Counted from the first letter of the stretch, positions 1 to 8,990 are shown. The stretch is 64,000 nucleotides of DNA from CAVVJA01 sp963809815 (GCA_963809815.1 CAWELM010000015.1:186001-250000); one strand, 5' to 3'. Program-made: numbers and translations. Notes: generated from the letters alone by a model not told the origin.

Positions 1-2
1 GC

Positions 3-425
3 GAAGACGGCGTCGCGATTCGTGGCTGGATCCGATCGTTCACCGATACCGATGAACCGATCTACGTCGGCATCTATACGACCTACCGGAATGGCGGCCG
101 GGGCTACGTCAGCGTTGGTTTTCCGGTCCCGCAGGGGAGCTTCACGGCGACGCTGCTGCCCCGGCCGCGCCCCGGCGGGGGCCTAGTGCTGACCAGCCGT
201 AGCGATCTCGACCAGCCCGGCCACTACCTGACCTACATCGAGCCGACGACCCGAGATCTCACCACGCTCGCGGTCCACGGATTCTCCGAGCAGCTCGACG
301 TCTACGTACAGGACGACGAGCTGCGGGCCGATCATGCGTTCTGGGTCTTCGGTCTGCCTTTCTTGCGGCTGGAGTACCGCATGCACCGAAAGGCCGCCGC
401 CCCCGGTCGTGACCGGTCACTTTGA
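3..425 (+). CDS. Hypothetical protein, C-terminal part (5' truncated by window edge)
   Basis: An open frame runs without a stop from base 3 to the TGA at 423-425, giving about 140 residues of a protein whose start lies before the window. It contains an alternation of polar and hydrophobic stretches (VGIYTTYR, GRGYVSVGF) followed by a region rich in Asp/Glu/Leu and a basic tail. GTG and ATG codons inside it, for example at 186, are probably internal. I do not recognise a family and see no membrane segment. It converges with the DUF3892-like gene on the other strand, leaving 29 bases between the stops. Confidence 0.55.
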   Translation, partial: EDGVAIRGWIRSFTDTDEPIYVGIYTTYRNGGRGYVSVGFPVPQGSFTATLLPRPRPGGGLVLTSRSDLDQPGHYLTYIEPTTRDLTTLAVHGFSEQLDVYVQDDELRADHAFWVFGLPFLRLEYRMHRKAAAPGRDRSL

Positions 426-454
426 CGAGTCGCCGGTTCGCAGGTGCCGGGACG

Positions 455-751
455 CTAGCGAAAGCGACACGGCCGTAGGGAGGACAGGGCCTGGGTAGGT
501 GCCCCATCGGCCACCGATCCGAGGGTTCGAGCACCGCATTCGCAGATAACTCGGTGCACTTCCGCTGATCGGCCGTCGGCGTCTTCGGTATAGAAGCGAT
601 CCTGGCCGAACCGCATCGAGAACAGGACCTCGATCATGGTCCAACGTTCCTCGGCCTTACCCGGATTGTCTCCGGTACCGATTGCGACGATGTGCCGGTG
701 CCCGTCTTCGAAGGTCTGCCATTCCACGCAGACCACCCGGTATGCCGCCAC
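455..751 (-). CDS. DUF3892-like small protein
   Basis: A 98-residue protein with a GTG start at 751. The first half (YRVVCVEWQ, then a HRHIVAIGTG motif) matches what I know of the DUF3892 family, small bacterial proteins of unknown function. The middle holds a charged stretch and a CxC pair (ICECGA), and the tail looks poorly conserved. Its start lies only 9 bases after the stop of the LtrA-family gene upstream, so the two are probably cotranscribed. The family call is by eye and the function is unknown. Confidence 0.6.
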   Translation of the reverse strand: MAAYRVVCVEWQTFEDGHRHIVAIGTGDNPGKAEERWTMIEVLFSMRFGQDRFYTEDADGRSAEVHRVICECGARTLGSVADGAPTQALSSLRPCRFR

Positions 752-760
752 CGCGCCAGC

Positions 761-1981
761 CTACGATTGGGCGCCCTTCGGACCGTCCGCGGCCGGGACG
801 AGCTCATCACGACCGACCTCGAAAATGGTGCGGCTATGGATCCGGTCCCCCACGGCAAGCGCAATCAGGAGGAGAAGCGCGCAGCTGGCCAGGGTGAGTG
901 CCGACACGTGCGGGGCGAGCACTGCCAGCAGCCCCAGCACGACGACGACCGCGATCCGCGTCCAGGGCACCACTCGCCATACGATCGCCTTGAACAGCGC
1001 ATGACCGGCCACGAATAGCGCGGTCCCGCCGAGAATGAGCCACCGTACCGGGACGTCCGCGACGTCGGTGGGGTGCAGAAGCACTTCCTCGTCGCCGGCG
1101 GCGATGACGATGATCCCCGCGATCATGACCGGGTGGACCAGGGTGTAGGCCGAGCGGCCGAGCCGCCCGGGGTCCTCCGACTCGGCGATGACCCGGGCGG
1201 CATCGTCCGCGCTGCGGTCGAAGTAGATCCACCACATCGCGACCGCGCCCGCGAAGGCGACGACGAACGCAGCAACCGTCGCGGCTCCGTCGCCGCTGTG
1301 GTCAGCGAACGTCGCGCCCGTGACCACGATGGACTCGCCGAGCGCGATAAGCATGAAGGCCTGGCATCGCTCGGCGAAGTGACCGCCCTCGATTGTCCAG
1401 TCCTGCGTCACCGAGCGGCCAAGTCCGGGCGTGTAGAAGCCGACCCAGCCGCCCACGAAGTCCACCAAGATCGCGGCCAGCCACAGCGCCTCGCGCCACC
1501 GCCCGTCGGCGAACCCGCCGGCCAGTGCGAGCGCGCCACTGACCATGCACCACGCCAGGATTCGTTCGAAGTTGCGCTGAAGCCGTTCGCCTCGCAACGC
1601 GAACACGGTGTAGACGCTGCGGCCGATTTGCATGGCCGCATATGCCCCGCCGACCGCGAGGCCTCGATCGCCGAATGCCTCGGGCAGCCCGGTCGACATC
1701 ACTAGGCTGGCGAGCATCAAGGCGATCAGCATGAGCCGCGTGGGGTTGCGGTCCGGGTCGAGCCAGTTCGTGACCCACGTCGTGTATGCCCAGACCAGCC
1801 AGACCATGCCGAGCAGGAGTGCGGTCTGTAGGGCGCCCTCGACCGTGAGATGGTCAAGCAATCCGTGCGACAGCTGGGTGACCGCGAAGACATAGACCAA
1901 GTCGAAGAACAGCTCGATGTTGGTGACCCGCTGATCGCTGTCGCGGGATCGCAGCATGGAGGCGAACGCTGCTGATCTCAT
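761..1981 (-). CDS. Low temperature requirement protein A (LtrA) family membrane protein
   Basis: About 406 residues with roughly ten to twelve hydrophobic segments. The N-terminal signature VTNIELFFDLVYVFAVTQLS is diagnostic of the LtrA family (PF06772), polytopic membrane proteins named after a Listeria gene needed for growth in the cold. The biochemical role is not established. A second family hallmark, MLIALGESIVVTG, lies near residue 215. I prefer the ATG at 1981 over a GTG two codons upstream, though no convincing ribosome site is seen for either. The DUF3892-like gene follows after 9 bases, probably in the same operon. Confidence 0.85.
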   Translation of the reverse strand: MRSAAFASMLRSRDSDQRVTNIELFFDLVYVFAVTQLSHGLLDHLTVEGALQTALLLGMVWLVWAYTTWVTNWLDPDRNPTRLMLIALMLASLVMSTGLPEAFGDRGLAVGGAYAAMQIGRSVYTVFALRGERLQRNFERILAWCMVSGALALAGGFADGRWREALWLAAILVDFVGGWVGFYTPGLGRSVTQDWTIEGGHFAERCQAFMLIALGESIVVTGATFADHSGDGAATVAAFVVAFAGAVAMWWIYFDRSADDAARVIAESEDPGRLGRSAYTLVHPVMIAGIIVIAAGDEEVLLHPTDVADVPVRWLILGGTALFVAGHALFKAIVWRVVPWTRIAVVVVLGLLAVLAPHVSALTLASCALLLLIALAVGDRIHSRTIFEVGRDELVPAADGPKGAQS

Positions 1982-2059
1982 GCGCACCAGTATCTGGCCC
2001 GGGAGGTCAGATCCTTTGGCCGGTTGGGGCGGCCAGGGCGCGTCCCTCGATCCAGAAGC

Positions 2060-2497
2060 TCAGGGCACGACGGTGACCGGCCATCGGGCGATCTTCACCA
2101 AGCGGGAAGCGATCGATCCCATCCACCGGTGTCCGCCGCTCGTCGAGGCGCCAACGATGACCGCGTCGACGCGCAGTTCGTCGGCGACCCGGACGATCTC
2201 GGTGAATGGATCACCGGATCGCTCGAGGAACGTGACCTCCAGCCCCAGGCGTGGCGCCTGTGCCTTGATCTCGGCTCGGATCTGCTCGGCGATCGCGTGG
2301 TTCATCTGGACGGCCGCGCCGGCCGCGGCCGGCATGGCCGCCACCAGCGGATTGATCTCGCCGACGAACAAGCAAATCATGTGTGACCCCTGGCGACGGG
2401 CCAGCCCGGCCGCGTAGGCGCCGGCCCGTAGGGAGGTATCCGAGTTGTCAATCGCAACGAGGATCCGGGTCGGACCGTCCGTCCCCAGTTCGAACAC
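2060..2497 (-). CDS. Universal stress protein (UspA family)
   Basis: 145 residues. The N-terminus RILVAIDNSDTS is the first beta strand and ATP-binding Asp of the Usp fold. The C-terminal VGASTSGGHRWMGSIASRL carries the glycine-rich nucleotide-binding pattern of the ATP-binding Usp subclass (a G-x2-G-x9-G-S-like arrangement). Such cytoplasmic proteins support survival during starvation, hypoxia or other stresses. The start is a GTG. It follows the GNAT gene after 54 bases on the same strand and may share its transcript. Confidence 0.88.
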   Translation of the reverse strand: MFELGTDGPTRILVAIDNSDTSLRAGAYAAGLARRQGSHMICLFVGEINPLVAAMPAAAGAAVQMNHAIAEQIRAEIKAQAPRLGLEVTFLERSGDPFTEIVRVADELRVDAVIVGASTSGGHRWMGSIASRLVKIARWPVTVVP

Positions 2498-2551
2498 GAA
2501 AGGAGCCCATCACACCTGCGGGTGATGTTCCAGACAGCGGCCGGGAGGTGC

Positions 2552-3571
2552 TCAAACCAGCCGCTTCTGCCACTCCGTGTCCGATCCCACGACCTCGAAC
2601 CCGAGATCCCGGTTGACCCGCAGCATCGGTCCGTTCTCCTGCGCGTTCCAGGTGCTGATGCGCTCGACGGCGGGAAGCTCGGCGCGCAGCGCGCGGAGGT
2701 TGGCGATCTTGAGCGCCAGCCCCAGACGGTGGCCGCGATGATCATCGCGGACCAGGGTGTCCCACTGAAGGGCCTGTCGAGGGGTGTGCGCCGGTGCGTG
2801 CAGGGTGGTGTAACCGACGAGCTCCCCGGTCGCCCGGTGCCGGGCGATCGATTCGAAGGTGCGCCGCCTCTGGGCCCGGGCGAGTTCGTGGCTGCGACGG
2901 ACCCGGGCTTCGTCCCACCTCTCTGCCTGATAGTCCAGTCCGCCGAGCGGGACGTCGACGCTCATCCACCGCGCCAGCTCGGCTCGTCCGGACAGCCATT
3001 CGTCGGGGATACCGTCAACGGACGAGAGGATCTCGTACTCCGTGGCGTGGCGGCACACCTCTGCCCCGAGCGCAGTGAGGCGGCCTTCGGGCACCGGCAG
3101 TACGAGGTCGCTGCGCAGTTCGGTCTGCACGACCTCGAATCCGTGGTGCGTCGCAAAGCCGTGAGCGGCGGATGGATCGCTATCGGTCGTTGCCTCGGAG
3201 TAGGCGCCGAGAACCGTCCGCCCTGCTTCTGCGGCAAGTTCGTGTGCCGCCATGAGCAGTCGACTGCCGACGCCGCGCCGTCGACGGTCCCGGCGTACCG
3301 TCACGTACAGCTCAACTCGGTGCCGGTTGTCCGCCAGCGGCAGCTCGGCCTCGAGCGTGCCGACCACCGCCCCGTCCTGGATCGCCGCGAGCTCCCGCAG
3401 CTGCACGGTTGGTTCGAGCCGATGCCGGGCGCGCACTTCGTCCGGCGAGTAGATTGTCCGCCATTCGCCATAGACTTCGGCGGCCACGTCGTCGAGCACG
3501 CGGTGCCACTCGAGGAACACCGCGTTCTGAGCTGGGTCCAGCGGGTCGACCTGGACCACTTGCAGGGTCAT
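2552..3571 (-). CDS. Tandem GNAT-family N-acetyltransferase
   Basis: 339 residues, about twice the length of a single GNAT domain. The first half has the acetyl-CoA pyrophosphate-binding motif RRRRGVGSRLL near residue 95. The second half has DDHRGHRLGLALKIANL near residue 277, followed by a typical NxxM end motif (WNAQENGPMLRVNRDLGFEVVG). Two-domain GNATs of this sort are common in actinomycetes, and the N-terminal copy is often regulatory. The substrate cannot be read from the sequence. The start is an ATG at 3571. Confidence 0.85.
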   Translation of the reverse strand: MTLQVVQVDPLDPAQNAVFLEWHRVLDDVAAEVYGEWRTIYSPDEVRARHRLEPTVQLRELAAIQDGAVVGTLEAELPLADNRHRVELYVTVRRDRRRRGVGSRLLMAAHELAAEAGRTVLGAYSEATTDSDPSAAHGFATHHGFEVVQTELRSDLVLPVPEGRLTALGAEVCRHATEYEILSSVDGIPDEWLSGRAELARWMSVDVPLGGLDYQAERWDEARVRRSHELARAQRRRTFESIARHRATGELVGYTTLHAPAHTPRQALQWDTLVRDDHRGHRLGLALKIANLRALRAELPAVERISTWNAQENGPMLRVNRDLGFEVVGSDTEWQKRLV

Positions 3572-3676
3572 TCGCCGACGGTGTCAGGATCGCCGTCGGC
3601 CCAGCAAGGGATTAACTGCCGTCCGTGAGCGTCTCACGTCCGGCCTACGATCTGGTCACGGGGCGCGGAGGTAGCG

Positions 3677-4390
3677 ATGGACGGATCACATATCGAGCTG
3701 GCGCAGACGTTCGCCGATATTGCCCAAGAGCTCGAGAAGCAGCCGTCTCTGGAAGCGACCGTGGATGAGGCGGTTCGACAGGCGGTCGACGTCGTGCCGG
3801 GCTGTGACTTTGCCGGGGTGTCCTGGCTGCAGGACAAGCAGCCCATCGAAACGATCGCTAGTACCGACGAGATCGCCACGTTGCTGGACAAGGCCCAGTT
3901 CGAACTCAGCGAGGGGCCGTCGGTCGAGTCGCTATGGGACGGGGAGACGTGCTTGATCGAGGACATGCGAGCCGATACCCGGTGGCCGAGGTTCGCCGCC
4001 CGGGCGATCGAGCTCGGAATCCAGAGCCTGCTGTCCTGCCAGCTACCGTCGCCACGGCAGACCAGTGCGGCACTGAATCTGTATGCCCGTGAGGCCGGTG
4101 CCCTGGACGGGGAGTCCCTGGCCATTGTTCAGGTCTTCGCCGCGCATGCATCGATCGCGCTGACCCACCGCCGCACCGAGGCCGGATTGCGGGCTGCCAT
4201 CGATACTCGCGGCACCATCGGCCAGGCGATCGGCGTCCTGGTCGAGCGCCACAAGGTGCCGCCCGAACGAGCCTTCAATCTGCTTGTTCGCGCTTCGCAG
4301 CGCAGCCATGTCAAGCTTCGGGACCTGGCGGCGTACGTCGTCGACACCGGCGTTGAGCCGGACGCCGTCGCCCGCATGTCGACGACCTGA
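3677..4390 (+). CDS. GAF and ANTAR domain-containing RNA-binding antiterminator
   Basis: 237 residues. A GAF sensory domain covers roughly residues 15-165, ending in a helix with AIVQVFAAHASIAL. An ANTAR domain covers about residues 175-232, with the family motif RGTIGQAIGVLVERHKVPPE followed by AFNLLVRASQ. ANTAR proteins bind paired RNA hairpins and prevent termination. GAF-ANTAR fusions are abundant in actinomycetes, where targets are mostly unknown. The gene stands alone; a short 8-bp tandem repeat lies just after its stop. Confidence 0.88.
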   Translation: MDGSHIELAQTFADIAQELEKQPSLEATVDEAVRQAVDVVPGCDFAGVSWLQDKQPIETIASTDEIATLLDKAQFELSEGPSVESLWDGETCLIEDMRADTRWPRFAARAIELGIQSLLSCQLPSPRQTSAALNLYAREAGALDGESLAIVQVFAAHASIALTHRRTEAGLRAAIDTRGTIGQAIGVLVERHKVPPERAFNLLVRASQRSHVKLRDLAAYVVDTGVEPDAVARMSTT

Positions 4391-4392
4391 GA

Positions 4393-4432
4393 CTGTCCCG
4401 CTGTCCCGCTGTCCCGCTGTCCCGCTGTCCGG
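4393..4432 (+). repeat. 8-bp tandem repeat (CTGTCCCG)
   Basis: Four perfect copies of CTGTCCCG occupy 4393-4424, followed by a fifth degenerate copy (CTGTCCGG). The array begins two bases after the stop codon of the GAF-ANTAR gene. It is a simple sequence repeat likely to vary in copy number by slippage. Confidence 0.9.
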
Positions 4433-4573
4433 CGCGACGGCGTCGGGAGACCGCCATGGTCGCGGTGCGCGGCCACGGAAAGCAGCGCGTACCCCGCCGT
4501 CCCGGTTAGGGTCGAACCGACCCCTCGACGCAGCCCGCGCACCCACCAGCTACGGCTTCACCTAGGAGCGACG

Positions 4574-5629
4574 ATGGAGTATCGACAGCTTGGCCAGTCT
4601 GGTTTGCGGGTTTCGGTTCTCACCCTCGGCACCATGACGTTTGGCGGGACGGGCTGGGCGAGCGTCGTTGGATCAACCCACCTCGATGGCGCGAAACGGC
4701 AGATCGGCAGGTGCCTGGACGCCGGCGTCAACTTGATCGACACCGCGGACGTCTACTCGGAAGGACTGTCCGAGGAGATTCTCGGCGAGGCCATTTCGGG
4801 CATGCGAGACGACGTGCTCCTCGCGAGCAAAGTGCGGATGCCGATGGGCGACGGCCCGAACGATGCCGGACTCTCCCGATATCACGTCATCCGCGGCTGC
4901 GAGGCCACGCTGCGACGGCTACGCACGGACTACCTCGACCTGTACCAGGTGCATGAGTGGGATGGCCAGACCCCGCTCGAGGAGACGCTTGACGCGCTGG
5001 ATTCGCTGGTGCGCGCGGGCAAGGTCCGGTATATCGGAGCGTCCAACTACGCCGCCTGGCAGCTGATGAAGGCACTCGGCATCTCCGAGCGCCGTGGGTT
5101 CGCCCGCTTCGTCAGCCAACAGATCTACTACTCGCTGCAGGCTCGCGACGCCGAGTACGAGCTGGTCCCGCTGACCTTGGACCAGGGCCTCGGCATCTTC
5201 GTCTGGAGCCCGCTCGCCGGTGGGCTGCTATCCGGCAAGTATCGGCGCGGGCAGGATGCCCCGGCCGGCAGTCGGCATGCCGGAGACTGGAGCGAGCCAC
5301 CCATCCACGACGAGACCAAGCTCTACGACACGATCGAGTTGCTGGTGGAGATTGGTGCCGGACACGGCGCGTCCGCGGCCCAGGTCGCGCTGGCCTACCT
5401 CCTGCGCAAGCCCGGAGTCACCTCGGTCATCGTCGGCGCGCGAACCGACGACCAGCTGGCTGACAATCTGGCGGCCGCGAACCTGCAGCTCGCCGACGAT
5501 GAGCTGGCGCGCCTTGACGCGGTGAGCGCCATGCCGTTGCTGTATCCCCATTGGCACCAGGCCAATACGGCATCGGACCGGCTTGGCCCGCCCGAGCTGT
5601 CGCTGCTCCGGCCACATTTGCCTCGCTAG
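4574..5629 (+). CDS. Aldo/keto reductase
   Basis: 351 residues with the full AKR barrel. The N-terminus MEYRQLGQSGLRVSVLTLGTMTFGG is typical of the YajO/PdxI-like branch. The catalytic tetrad is visible as Asp and Tyr in IDTADVYSEG, Lys in LLASKVRM and His in YQVHEWDG. The NADPH-binding end VTSVIVGARTDDQLADNL is present. It should reduce aldehydes or ketones in the cytoplasm with NADPH; the substrate is unknown. It is a monocistronic unit converging on the GNAT-MFS-AKR operon. Confidence 0.88.
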   Translation: MEYRQLGQSGLRVSVLTLGTMTFGGTGWASVVGSTHLDGAKRQIGRCLDAGVNLIDTADVYSEGLSEEILGEAISGMRDDVLLASKVRMPMGDGPNDAGLSRYHVIRGCEATLRRLRTDYLDLYQVHEWDGQTPLEETLDALDSLVRAGKVRYIGASNYAAWQLMKALGISERRGFARFVSQQIYYSLQARDAEYELVPLTLDQGLGIFVWSPLAGGLLSGKYRRGQDAPAGSRHAGDWSEPPIHDETKLYDTIELLVEIGAGHGASAAQVALAYLLRKPGVTSVIVGARTDDQLADNLAAANLQLADDELARLDAVSAMPLLYPHWHQANTASDRLGPPELSLLRPHLPR

Positions 5630-5994
5630 CTGACGGGACGTCGCCGGGCTGGGAGCCACCTGTCGAGCATGCCGGATCAGGCTGTTGGGCCTGGGGATCA
5701 GGTCATCGTTCGCTGATCGGCCGATGCGGCCGTGTCCCGTAACCGCTCGCGCTCTGCTGCGCGGCGCGCGGAAAGCGCCTGGCTGTGTTATCCCACGACC
5801 CCCACGAAACCGCCTCACAAGCCACCCCACAACCACCCGACACAACCACCCGAAAAACCACCCCACGAAACCGCTGCGCGATTTCGCAGGGACCCGTTCT
5901 CCTCGGGAGTGGCCCTGCCCCAGCTCCTGGTCGTCCGCCTTGCCAAACGCCGCCCGACCGCCGCTCGACACAACCAGGGATAGTGGGACACGAC
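5630..5994. other. Convergent intergenic region with C/A-rich tract
   Basis: This 365-bp gap separates two convergent transcription units. The stretch 5796-5872 is strongly C/A biased on the plus strand, with repeated CCACCC, CACAACC and two CACGAAACCGC elements. An 83-codon open frame from a GTG at 5732 across the tract would encode a Pro/His/Lys-rich peptide; codon use and a lack of ribosome site argue against it. A short inverted repeat (CTGCG/CGCAG) lies at about 5874-5889. I see no gene. Confidence 0.6.
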
Positions 5995-6483
5995 CTACAT
6001 GGCGGGGTTTCGCCACTCGACGAGCAAGGTGTCTCGCCATCGGCCCGCCTGCCGGCCGATCCGGTCGCGACGTCCCACGACGCGGAAGCCCAGCCGCTCG
6101 TGGAGCACGAGGCTGGCCTGGTTCTCTGGAAAGAGGGAACTTTGCACCGTCCACACGTCGGCGGCTGTGGCCGCGTTGAGCACCGCGACCAGCAGCGCTC
6201 GACCGATGCCGGATCGGCGCCCGGCTGGCTCCACGTACACCGAGTGTTCGACCACTCCGCGGTAGGCAGACCGGGTCGAGACCGGGGAGCACGCGACCCA
6301 GCCAGTCACCCGCCGGTCCCGGATCGCGACGAATCGGAGGTCGGGTCGATGGGACACGTCGAACTGCGGCCAGGCCGGCGCGGTGGTTTCGAACGAGGCG
6401 TCGCCCTCATCCAACCCGGCCTGATAGATGCGCAGCACCGCCGCGCTGTGTGCGCCTCGCATCGGCTCCACGGTGATTGTCAC
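5995..6483 (-). CDS. GNAT N-acetyltransferase, phosphinothricin acetyltransferase-like
   Basis: 162 residues from a GTG at 6483. The family hallmarks are an N-terminal IYQAGLDEGDASFET (compare the PAT family IYNxxI..T.ATFE pattern), a central SVYVEPAGRRSGIGRALL acetyl-CoA loop and a C-terminal SLVLHERLGFRVVGR. PAT-like enzymes acetylate phosphinothricin, methionine sulfoximine or related amines. The start is fixed by a GTGA overlap with the stop of the upstream MFS gene (6480-6483), implying translational coupling. The open frame extends much further upstream, but only this part is protein-like. Confidence 0.85.
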   Translation of the reverse strand: MTITVEPMRGAHSAAVLRIYQAGLDEGDASFETTAPAWPQFDVSHRPDLRFVAIRDRRVTGWVACSPVSTRSAYRGVVEHSVYVEPAGRRSGIGRALLVAVLNAATAADVWTVQSSLFPENQASLVLHERLGFRVVGRRDRIGRQAGRWRDTLLVEWRNPAM

Positions 6484-7697
6484 GACAGACGTACCTCGTC
6501 CTCGATGAAGCGTGGGCGCGCGGCGAGCAGGCCGGCCACCGTCGCGACTCCGAGCGCGGTGAACAGCAGGACGAACAGCCAGTTCCAGTTGTGCGGCTGG
6601 CCGAGCAGTACCCCAACGAGCAAGGGGCCGGTCCCGGCGAGGAGGTAGCCCACGCCCTGGGTGAATGCAGCTAGGGCCACGGTTGCTTCCGGTGCGCGCG
6701 TCCGCAGCCCGAACATCGTGAGCACCAGGGGAAACATGCCGGCCCCCACCCCAATAAAGAACATCCAGGCCCAACTGCCGCCGACAGGCGCGGTCAGCAG
6801 GCCGACGTATCCGACGAGGTAGCAGGCGGCCAAGGCGACAACCAGCGGACGCTGACCGCGGATGGCGAGCATCGGCATGATCGCCGACGTCGGAATGGAC
6901 AATGCCGCGTAGAACGCGATCAGGATGCCCGCGTGCGTCTCGGAGATTCCTTGATCGCGCAGATACGAGGCGAACCAGCCGAAGGCAATGTAGGCCTGCA
7001 TCGATTGGCCTGCGAAGAACAACGTCATCATCCATGCGGTCTGGCTCGAGCGCAGTCGCCACACGGGCAGGTGGGGAGCTTGGCTGGTGTCCGGGTCGTC
7101 GCCGCGCAGGGTGATCAGCCAGGGCAGTACCGCCAACGCACTGAGCACCGCCCATGCCCCGAGCCCCCAGCGCCAGCCGTTCGGGTCGCCGGCCAGATCG
7201 CTGATGGGCACCGTCAGGGCCGATCCCGCGGTGGCCCCCACCGCGAGCGCCGTTGTGTAGACGGCGGTCATGGTCCCGATGCGATCCGGATAGTGCCGCT
7301 TCACCAGGCTCGGCATCAGAACGTTGGTGATCGCACCGCCGCACAGTGCCAACACGCTCGCGGCGATGAAGGGAGCCAGGGAGCTGGCGATCGCGCGCAG
7401 GACAAGACCGATGGTCATCAACGCCATCGACGTCACGACGAGCAGGTGCTCTCCGATGTGTCGGGCCAGCCGAGGAGCGATCGTGCCGATGCCCGCGAAG
7501 CAAATGACCGGCAGCGTGGTGATGACGCCGGCGGCTGCTGGCGTCACGTGCAAGCCGGACTCGACCTCTTCGAGCACAGGTCCGACCGTGACGGCAGCAG
7601 TGCGCATCGATAGCCCGGTCAGGACCATCGCCGCCAGCAGCGTCGACCGCGTCCACCGCGACCCGCGGTCGATCAGGACGAGCTGCTGCTCCGCCAC
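6480..7697 (-). CDS. MFS transporter, CynX/NimT family
   Basis: 405 residues with about twelve hydrophobic segments. The N-terminal pattern (LSMRTAAVTVGPVLEEV, then VITTLPVICFAGIG) resembles the CynX/NimT cyanate and nitroimidazole transporter branch of the major facilitator superfamily. Its role is probably import or export of a small organic compound. The gene overlaps the end of the upstream aldo/keto reductase by 25 bases and its own stop overlaps the GNAT start. An AKR-MFS-GNAT operon suggests modification and transport of one xenobiotic or metabolite. Confidence 0.85.
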   Translation of the reverse strand: MAEQQLVLIDRGSRWTRSTLLAAMVLTGLSMRTAAVTVGPVLEEVESGLHVTPAAAGVITTLPVICFAGIGTIAPRLARHIGEHLLVVTSMALMTIGLVLRAIASSLAPFIAASVLALCGGAITNVLMPSLVKRHYPDRIGTMTAVYTTALAVGATAGSALTVPISDLAGDPNGWRWGLGAWAVLSALAVLPWLITLRGDDPDTSQAPHLPVWRLRSSQTAWMMTLFFAGQSMQAYIAFGWFASYLRDQGISETHAGILIAFYAALSIPTSAIMPMLAIRGQRPLVVALAACYLVGYVGLLTAPVGGSWAWMFFIGVGAGMFPLVLTMFGLRTRAPEATVALAAFTQGVGYLLAGTGPLLVGVLLGQPHNWNWLFVLLFTALGVATVAGLLAARPRFIEDEVRLS

Positions 7698-8710
7698 AGA
7701 TCGACGCCTCCCTCGACGGCATGACCGTCGATCTCCGCAAGCTCGTCGACCGTGAAGTCGGCTCTATCCAGCGCGCCCAGGCTGTTCTGCAATTGCTGGA
7801 CGCTACTGGCCCCCACGACCACCGAGGTGATGCGTTCGTCGCGCAGGCACCACGCCAGTGCCATCTGGGCTAGCGACTGGCCTCGGCGTTGAGCCATCTC
7901 GTTCAGGGCGCGGATGTGCTTGAGGTTCTGTTCGGTCAGCAGGTCACGGGACAGCGTGGCGTCCGGCCCCGCCATCCGGGAATCGGCGGGGACGCCCTGG
8001 AGGTATTTGTCGGTGAGCAGGCCCTGCGCCAACGCAGTGAAGGCGATGCAGCCGACGCCTTCTCGTTCCAACGTGTCGAGAAGCGATTCCTCGATCCAGC
8101 GATTCAACAGGGAATACGACGGCTGATGAATGAGCAGCGGCGTCCCCAACTCGCGCAGGATGCGCACGGCCTCGGCTGTCCGCCGAGCGGAATACGAGGA
8201 GACGCCGACATAGAGCGCCTTCCCCTGGCGTACAGCTGAATCCAGCGCGCCCATCGTCTCCTCGAGCGGCGTGTCCGGATCTGCGCGGTGCGAATAGAAG
8301 ACGTCGACATAATCCAGGCCCAAGCGCCGCAATGACTGATCGAGGCTCGCGAGCAGGTACTTGCGTGAGCCATGGTCGCCGTAGGGTCCGGGCCACATGT
8401 CCCAGCCGGCTTTCGTGGAGATGAACAGCTCGTCCCGGTACGGCGCCAGATCCTGGCGGAGGATATGGCCGAAATTGGTCTCGGCCGACCCGTAGGGCGG
8501 TCCGTAGTTGTTGGCTAAGTCGAAATGCGTAACCCCGTGGTCAAACGCGTATCGGACGATGGCCCGCTGGGTATCCATAGGCCGGTTGTCGCCGAAGTTC
8601 TGCCACAGCCCGAGGGAGAGCTCAGGAAGCAGCACCCCGCTGCGCCCAGATCGCCGGTAACGCATGGAGGAGTAGCGGTTCGCCGCCGCGACGTAGGTCA
8701 CGCCCGCCAA
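7673..8710 (-). CDS. L-glyceraldehyde-3-phosphate reductase-like aldo/keto reductase (YghZ/Gpr type)
   Basis: 345 residues. The N-terminus (ANRYSSMRYRRSGRSG, then LSLGLWQNFGDNRP) and the NNYGPPYGSAETNFG segment follow the E. coli YghZ/AKR14A type, known to reduce L-glyceraldehyde 3-phosphate and methylglyoxal. The catalytic residues are Asp/Tyr in FDLANNYG, Lys in FISTKAG and His in FYSHRADP. Because YghZ proteins carry an extension before MxYR, the upstream start at 8710 is favoured over the internal ATG. It is first gene of a three-gene operon with overlapping ends. Confidence 0.85.
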   Translation of the reverse strand: MAGVTYVAAANRYSSMRYRRSGRSGVLLPELSLGLWQNFGDNRPMDTQRAIVRYAFDHGVTHFDLANNYGPPYGSAETNFGHILRQDLAPYRDELFISTKAGWDMWPGPYGDHGSRKYLLASLDQSLRRLGLDYVDVFYSHRADPDTPLEETMGALDSAVRQGKALYVGVSSYSARRTAEAVRILRELGTPLLIHQPSYSLLNRWIEESLLDTLEREGVGCIAFTALAQGLLTDKYLQGVPADSRMAGPDATLSRDLLTEQNLKHIRALNEMAQRRGQSLAQMALAWCLRDERITSVVVGASSVQQLQNSLGALDRADFTVDELAEIDGHAVEGGVDLWRSSSSS

Positions 8711-8862
8711 TCCTATTCAGGGCCTCGTTCCCTACTCCACCCGCAACAGCGAGACTCAATCAGGGCGAGATCGGTCGCCGGGTCGCTCGGTCGATCCCTT
8801 GATCGCGGTTCGCGACGCTTCATCCAACGAAACCCGGATCCGAGAATATGCACCCCGGCCTG

Positions 8863-8908
8863 CTCGATCCGTTCGGCGCCTGCCGCTCGATCGGTTCGGC
8901 GCCTGCCG
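8863..8908. repeat. 23-bp tandem duplication
   Basis: Positions 8863-8885 and 8886-8908 are adjacent 23-bp copies differing at a single base, in the 280-bp gap between the acyl-CoA ligase end and the YghZ-like gene start. Shorter related fragments with CTCGAT and GGTTCGGC continue to about 8980. Confidence 0.85.
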
Positions 8909-8990
8909 CCCGCTCGATTGCCTTTGCGGCTATCGCCTGTGGAATCGGTTCGGCCGAGACGGCCGGCTCGAATCGGTTCAGCGGCCGTCG

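Noticed and set aside
5732..5983. An 83-codon Pro/His/Lys-rich frame
   Set aside because: Created by the C/A-rich repeats; no start site or family.
5785..6648. A 287-codon plus-strand frame over the C/A tract and GNAT gene
   Set aside because: It is the antisense shadow of the GNAT gene with a low-complexity start and no ribosome site.
6484..7740. Upstream extension (over 400 codons) of the GNAT frame across the MFS gene
   Set aside because: The extension is Arg/Ala/Gly-rich and overlaps the well supported MFS gene; the GTG at 6483 starts the protein-like part.
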